A DNA stretch of 64,000 bases from Hydrogenobaculum sp. Y04AAS1 (GTDB taxonomy: Bacteria; Aquificota; Aquificia; Aquificales; Aquificaceae), in NCBI RefSeq assembly GCF_000020785.1, contig NC_011126.1:1178001-1242000 (forward strand). The letters run 5' to 3'. Each line of letters starts with the position of its first letter. Positions within the stretch are counted from its first letter, which is position 1. The notes beneath the pieces are model-generated. The model was not told the origin of the DNA. It did not search any database and was given only the letters and a program-made list of their open reading frames with translations. Below are positions 62,241-64,000 of the stretch, in pieces. The position numbers and the translations under genes were made by a program.

Positions 62241-63374
62241 TTATATCATTTCGCTCAGTATCTTAGGTATATTTTTTACAAGCTCTTTCCAACCCCATCT
62301 GTATAAATCTTTGTAGGTTTTCTCTCCTTTTAAAAGCTCAAAAAACATATAAAGGGCTTTGTCTTGAGATAGTTTAAAAGATAACTCTTGGATGTTGTAA
62401 ACTATGGAAGCGATTTTACCAGCGTAAACGAGATCTTCCAAAATGGTATTTTTTACAAACCTTTCATACAAAGAATGGGCGTCTTTTTTGGCAAGTTTTA
62501 TGGCTCTTGCGCAAAGGCTCCCACTTAAGTATGCGTATCTTATACCCTCTCCTAGCAATGGGTCTACTATAGCCCCAGCGTCTCCTGTTAAAAATACCCT
62601 ATCTCTTCCAAGTCTTAACTCTTGGGCTTTTGAGATAAAAGGTATAAACCAAGATTTTATGCGATATTTTGATATATCAATAGGAAATAGCTTATGGTTC
62701 TTTGTATAAGCTTTAAAGATATTTAAAAGATCTTCTTTTTCAGCGGTGGCTATACCTATATTTACAAACTCCCCTTGGGGGAAATACCATCCGTAGCCTT
62801 TTTTTACAACGCCTATATCTATCAAAACCTCATCTTCTTTAAAATCTTTAAACATATCTTTTGGGACTTTTACCTCCATAGCTATAAAAAACTTTCTTGA
62901 TGCACTTTTGCAGGCTATAGATTTTCTTGTGATAGAATGATAACCATCTGCCCCTATCACATAATCGGCTTCAAATACACCTTTGTCGGTGATGACTTTT
63001 CTTACGGTGGGTGTTAGCTCTATATCTTTTGCAGTGATCTCTTCTAAAAGATGGGCTCCTTTTTCTTGGGCTTTTGAAATCAAAAAATGATCAAACTCTT
63101 CTCTATCTACTATAACAGCGCATTCATCGGAAACTTTTTCTACAAACTCTTGGCCTTTGAAGCCCAGTATCCCTCCTTTTATGCTGTTTTTTATATTAAA
63201 AGCCGGAAACAAATCTACAGATCTTTTTGATATGCAACCAGCGCATAGCTTTGGTCTTGGGTATTTGGCTTTTTCAATTACTAAGACTTTTGCGCCAGCA
63301 TCCGCAAGCTCGTAAGATGCACCAGCTCCAGCAGGACCACCTCCTATAACTATAACGTCGTATCGCTCCATCAA
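62241..63374 (-). CDS. FAD-dependent geranylgeranyl-reductase-family oxidoreductase
   Basis: 377 aa. VIVIGGGPAGAGASYELADAG dinucleotide motif, then KLCAGCISKRSVDLFP, ADGYHSITRKSI and FLTGDAGAIVDPLLGEGIRYA. The family reduces prenyl side chains of lipids or quinones. Its ATG overlaps the rbfA end by four bases. Confidence 0.88.
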   Translation of the reverse strand: MMERYDVIVIGGGPAGAGASYELADAGAKVLVIEKAKYPRPKLCAGCISKRSVDLFPAFNIKNSIKGGILGFKGQEFVEKVSDECAVIVDREEFDHFLISKAQEKGAHLLEEITAKDIELTPTVRKVITDKGVFEADYVIGADGYHSITRKSIACKSASRKFFIAMEVKVPKDMFKDFKEDEVLIDIGVVKKGYGWYFPQGEFVNIGIATAEKEDLLNIFKAYTKNHKLFPIDISKYRIKSWFIPFISKAQELRLGRDRVFLTGDAGAIVDPLLGEGIRYAYLSGSLCARAIKLAKKDAHSLYERFVKNTILEDLVYAGKIASIVYNIQELSFKLSQDKALYMFFELLKGEKTYKDLYRWGWKELVKNIPKILSEMI

Positions 63375-63658
63375 TCTTCCTTAGATATTACAAAATCGAT
63401 TTTTGGCATAGATTTGGTTTTTATTTTTTTGGTCAAAAGATGTCTTATATACTCTTTTGCGCTTTGAAGTCTTTTTAGTACGGCCTCTTCTTTGTCTTTT
63501 TCTAAAACGCTTATAGATATCAACACATTTTTACCATCTTCGCTTAAGAGTACACCGTTTACCGTTACAAAACCGGGCATATTCTCTATATCCTTTATTA
63601 GGATATTTGCCACTTCTTTTTCTATGGTTCTTTTTAGCATGTCTTTTTGTTTGTTCAT
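63371..63658 (-). CDS. rbfA: Ribosome-binding factor A
   Basis: 95 aa. TIEKEVANILIKDIENMPGF, VTVNGVLLSEDGKNVLISISV and LQSAKEYIRHLLTKKI with PKIDFV at the end match RbfA, a 30S maturation factor needed for 16S 5'-end processing. Short for the family. Confidence 0.8.
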   Translation of the reverse strand: MNKQKDMLKRTIEKEVANILIKDIENMPGFVTVNGVLLSEDGKNVLISISVLEKDKEEAVLKRLQSAKEYIRHLLTKKIKTKSMPKIDFVISKED

Positions 63659-64000
63659 TTGGAATCCTCTTCTATTTTGATGTTGTAAGCTTTTATCTTA
63701 CGGTATAAGTTTGTAAAATCCATACCTATAGCCTGGGCGGTTTGTTTTATATTGTAGTTGTGCTGGGCAAGCTTTTTTAGTATAAACTGCTTTTCAAATT
63801 CTTGTTTTGCGCTTTTAAAATCCTGAGACTCTTTGTTTTTGACTTTTATCTCAAGAGAATCAGCGTCTATCGTATCTTTTTCTACTATTATGCTTAGTCT
63901 TTCCATTAGATTTTTTAGCTCTCTTACGTTTCCTGGCCAGTGGTATTCTAAAAGGACTTCTTTTGCCTCTTCTGTTAATTTTTTTGGTTTTGTTTTGTTC
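63655..64000 (-). CDS. Sigma-54-dependent transcriptional activator, C-terminal part
   Basis: The open frame runs off the window end. The segment just before the internal ATG at 63906 reads EEAKEVLLEYHWPGNVREL, the conserved end of the AAA+ sigma-54 activation domain. A Fis-type helix-turn-helix ends the protein (NIKQTAQAIGMDFTNLYRKIK). So this is the C-terminus of an NtrC-family activator; its sensor domain lies outside. Confidence 0.88.
   Translation of the reverse strand, partial: NKTKPKKLTEEAKEVLLEYHWPGNVRELKNLMERLSIIVEKDTIDADSLEIKVKNKESQDFKSAKQEFEKQFILKKLAQHNYNIKQTAQAIGMDFTNLYRKIKAYNIKIEEDSK

Overview
The window looks like part of the chromosome of an A+T-rich, thermophilic, sulfur- and hydrogen-oxidising bacterium of the Aquificales; a Hydrogenobaculum-like organism is my best guess. 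That is an inference from gene content (DoxDA-type thiosulfate:quinone oxidoreductase, a TusA-DsrE-DsrF-DsrH sulfur-relay cluster, an Ehr/hydrogenase-4-like membrane complex, a TnpB element) and from codon and base use. No database search was possible.

Layout. 1-9,100: response regulator (cut by the window edge), rimM, a UbiD-family decarboxylase, flagellin behind a sigma-28 promoter, a polytopic membrane protein, then the minus-strand rpsB-tsf-pyrH-ribF group with a structured rpsB leader, and tRNA-Ser(CGA). 9,100-18,100: a type IV prepilin with an unusually long leader, a giant glycosyltransferase, a TnpB-carrying element, and an oxidative pentose-phosphate operon (gnd-zwf-pgl). 18,100-30,000: TPR/SPOR lipoprotein, PilZ-HDOD protein, tusA-dsrEFH-queD-ispD operon, a DUF4143 ATPase behind paired palindromes, murI, hipAB and a PD-(D/E)XK nuclease candidate. 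30,000-43,500: six-gene Ehr-type complex, ribonucleotide reductase, hslV, transketolase. 43,500-56,300: a repeat array, a rhodanese, an encapsulin nanocompartment with a two-domain ferritin-like cargo, a diguanylate cyclase split at a 25-C tract, a CsbD-like triple-repeat protein, a second diguanylate cyclase and thiosulfate:quinone oxidoreductase. 56,300-64,000: lytic transglycosylase, VWA protein, chemoreceptor, FAD reductase, rbfA and a sigma-54 activator cut by the window edge.

The most striking signal is a family of about 75-98 bp repeats. They lie in tandem in the 43.9-44.3 kb intergenic region and also inside genes: four in-frame copies in ribonucleotide reductase, two in the glycosyltransferase, one divergent antisense copy in the prepilin leader, and a sub-module in the HyfB-like subunit. 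Every sense copy in a gene starts on the same codon boundary (AGA GCG, Arg-Ala) and is a multiple of three long; the intergenic copies are not. The head of the repeat is a 5-bp stem with a 3-nt loop whose two inner pairs covary between copies. This resembles, in behaviour only, the Rickettsia palindromic elements that insert into protein genes.

Other highlights are the probable phase-variable c-di-GMP synthase, the encapsulin locus with a relic of a second encapsulin gene 5.4 kb away, an Ehr complex whose large subunit has lost the NiFe-binding cysteines, and a TnpB gene bounded by inverted repeats and a 9-bp direct repeat, which IS200/IS605 elements normally lack.
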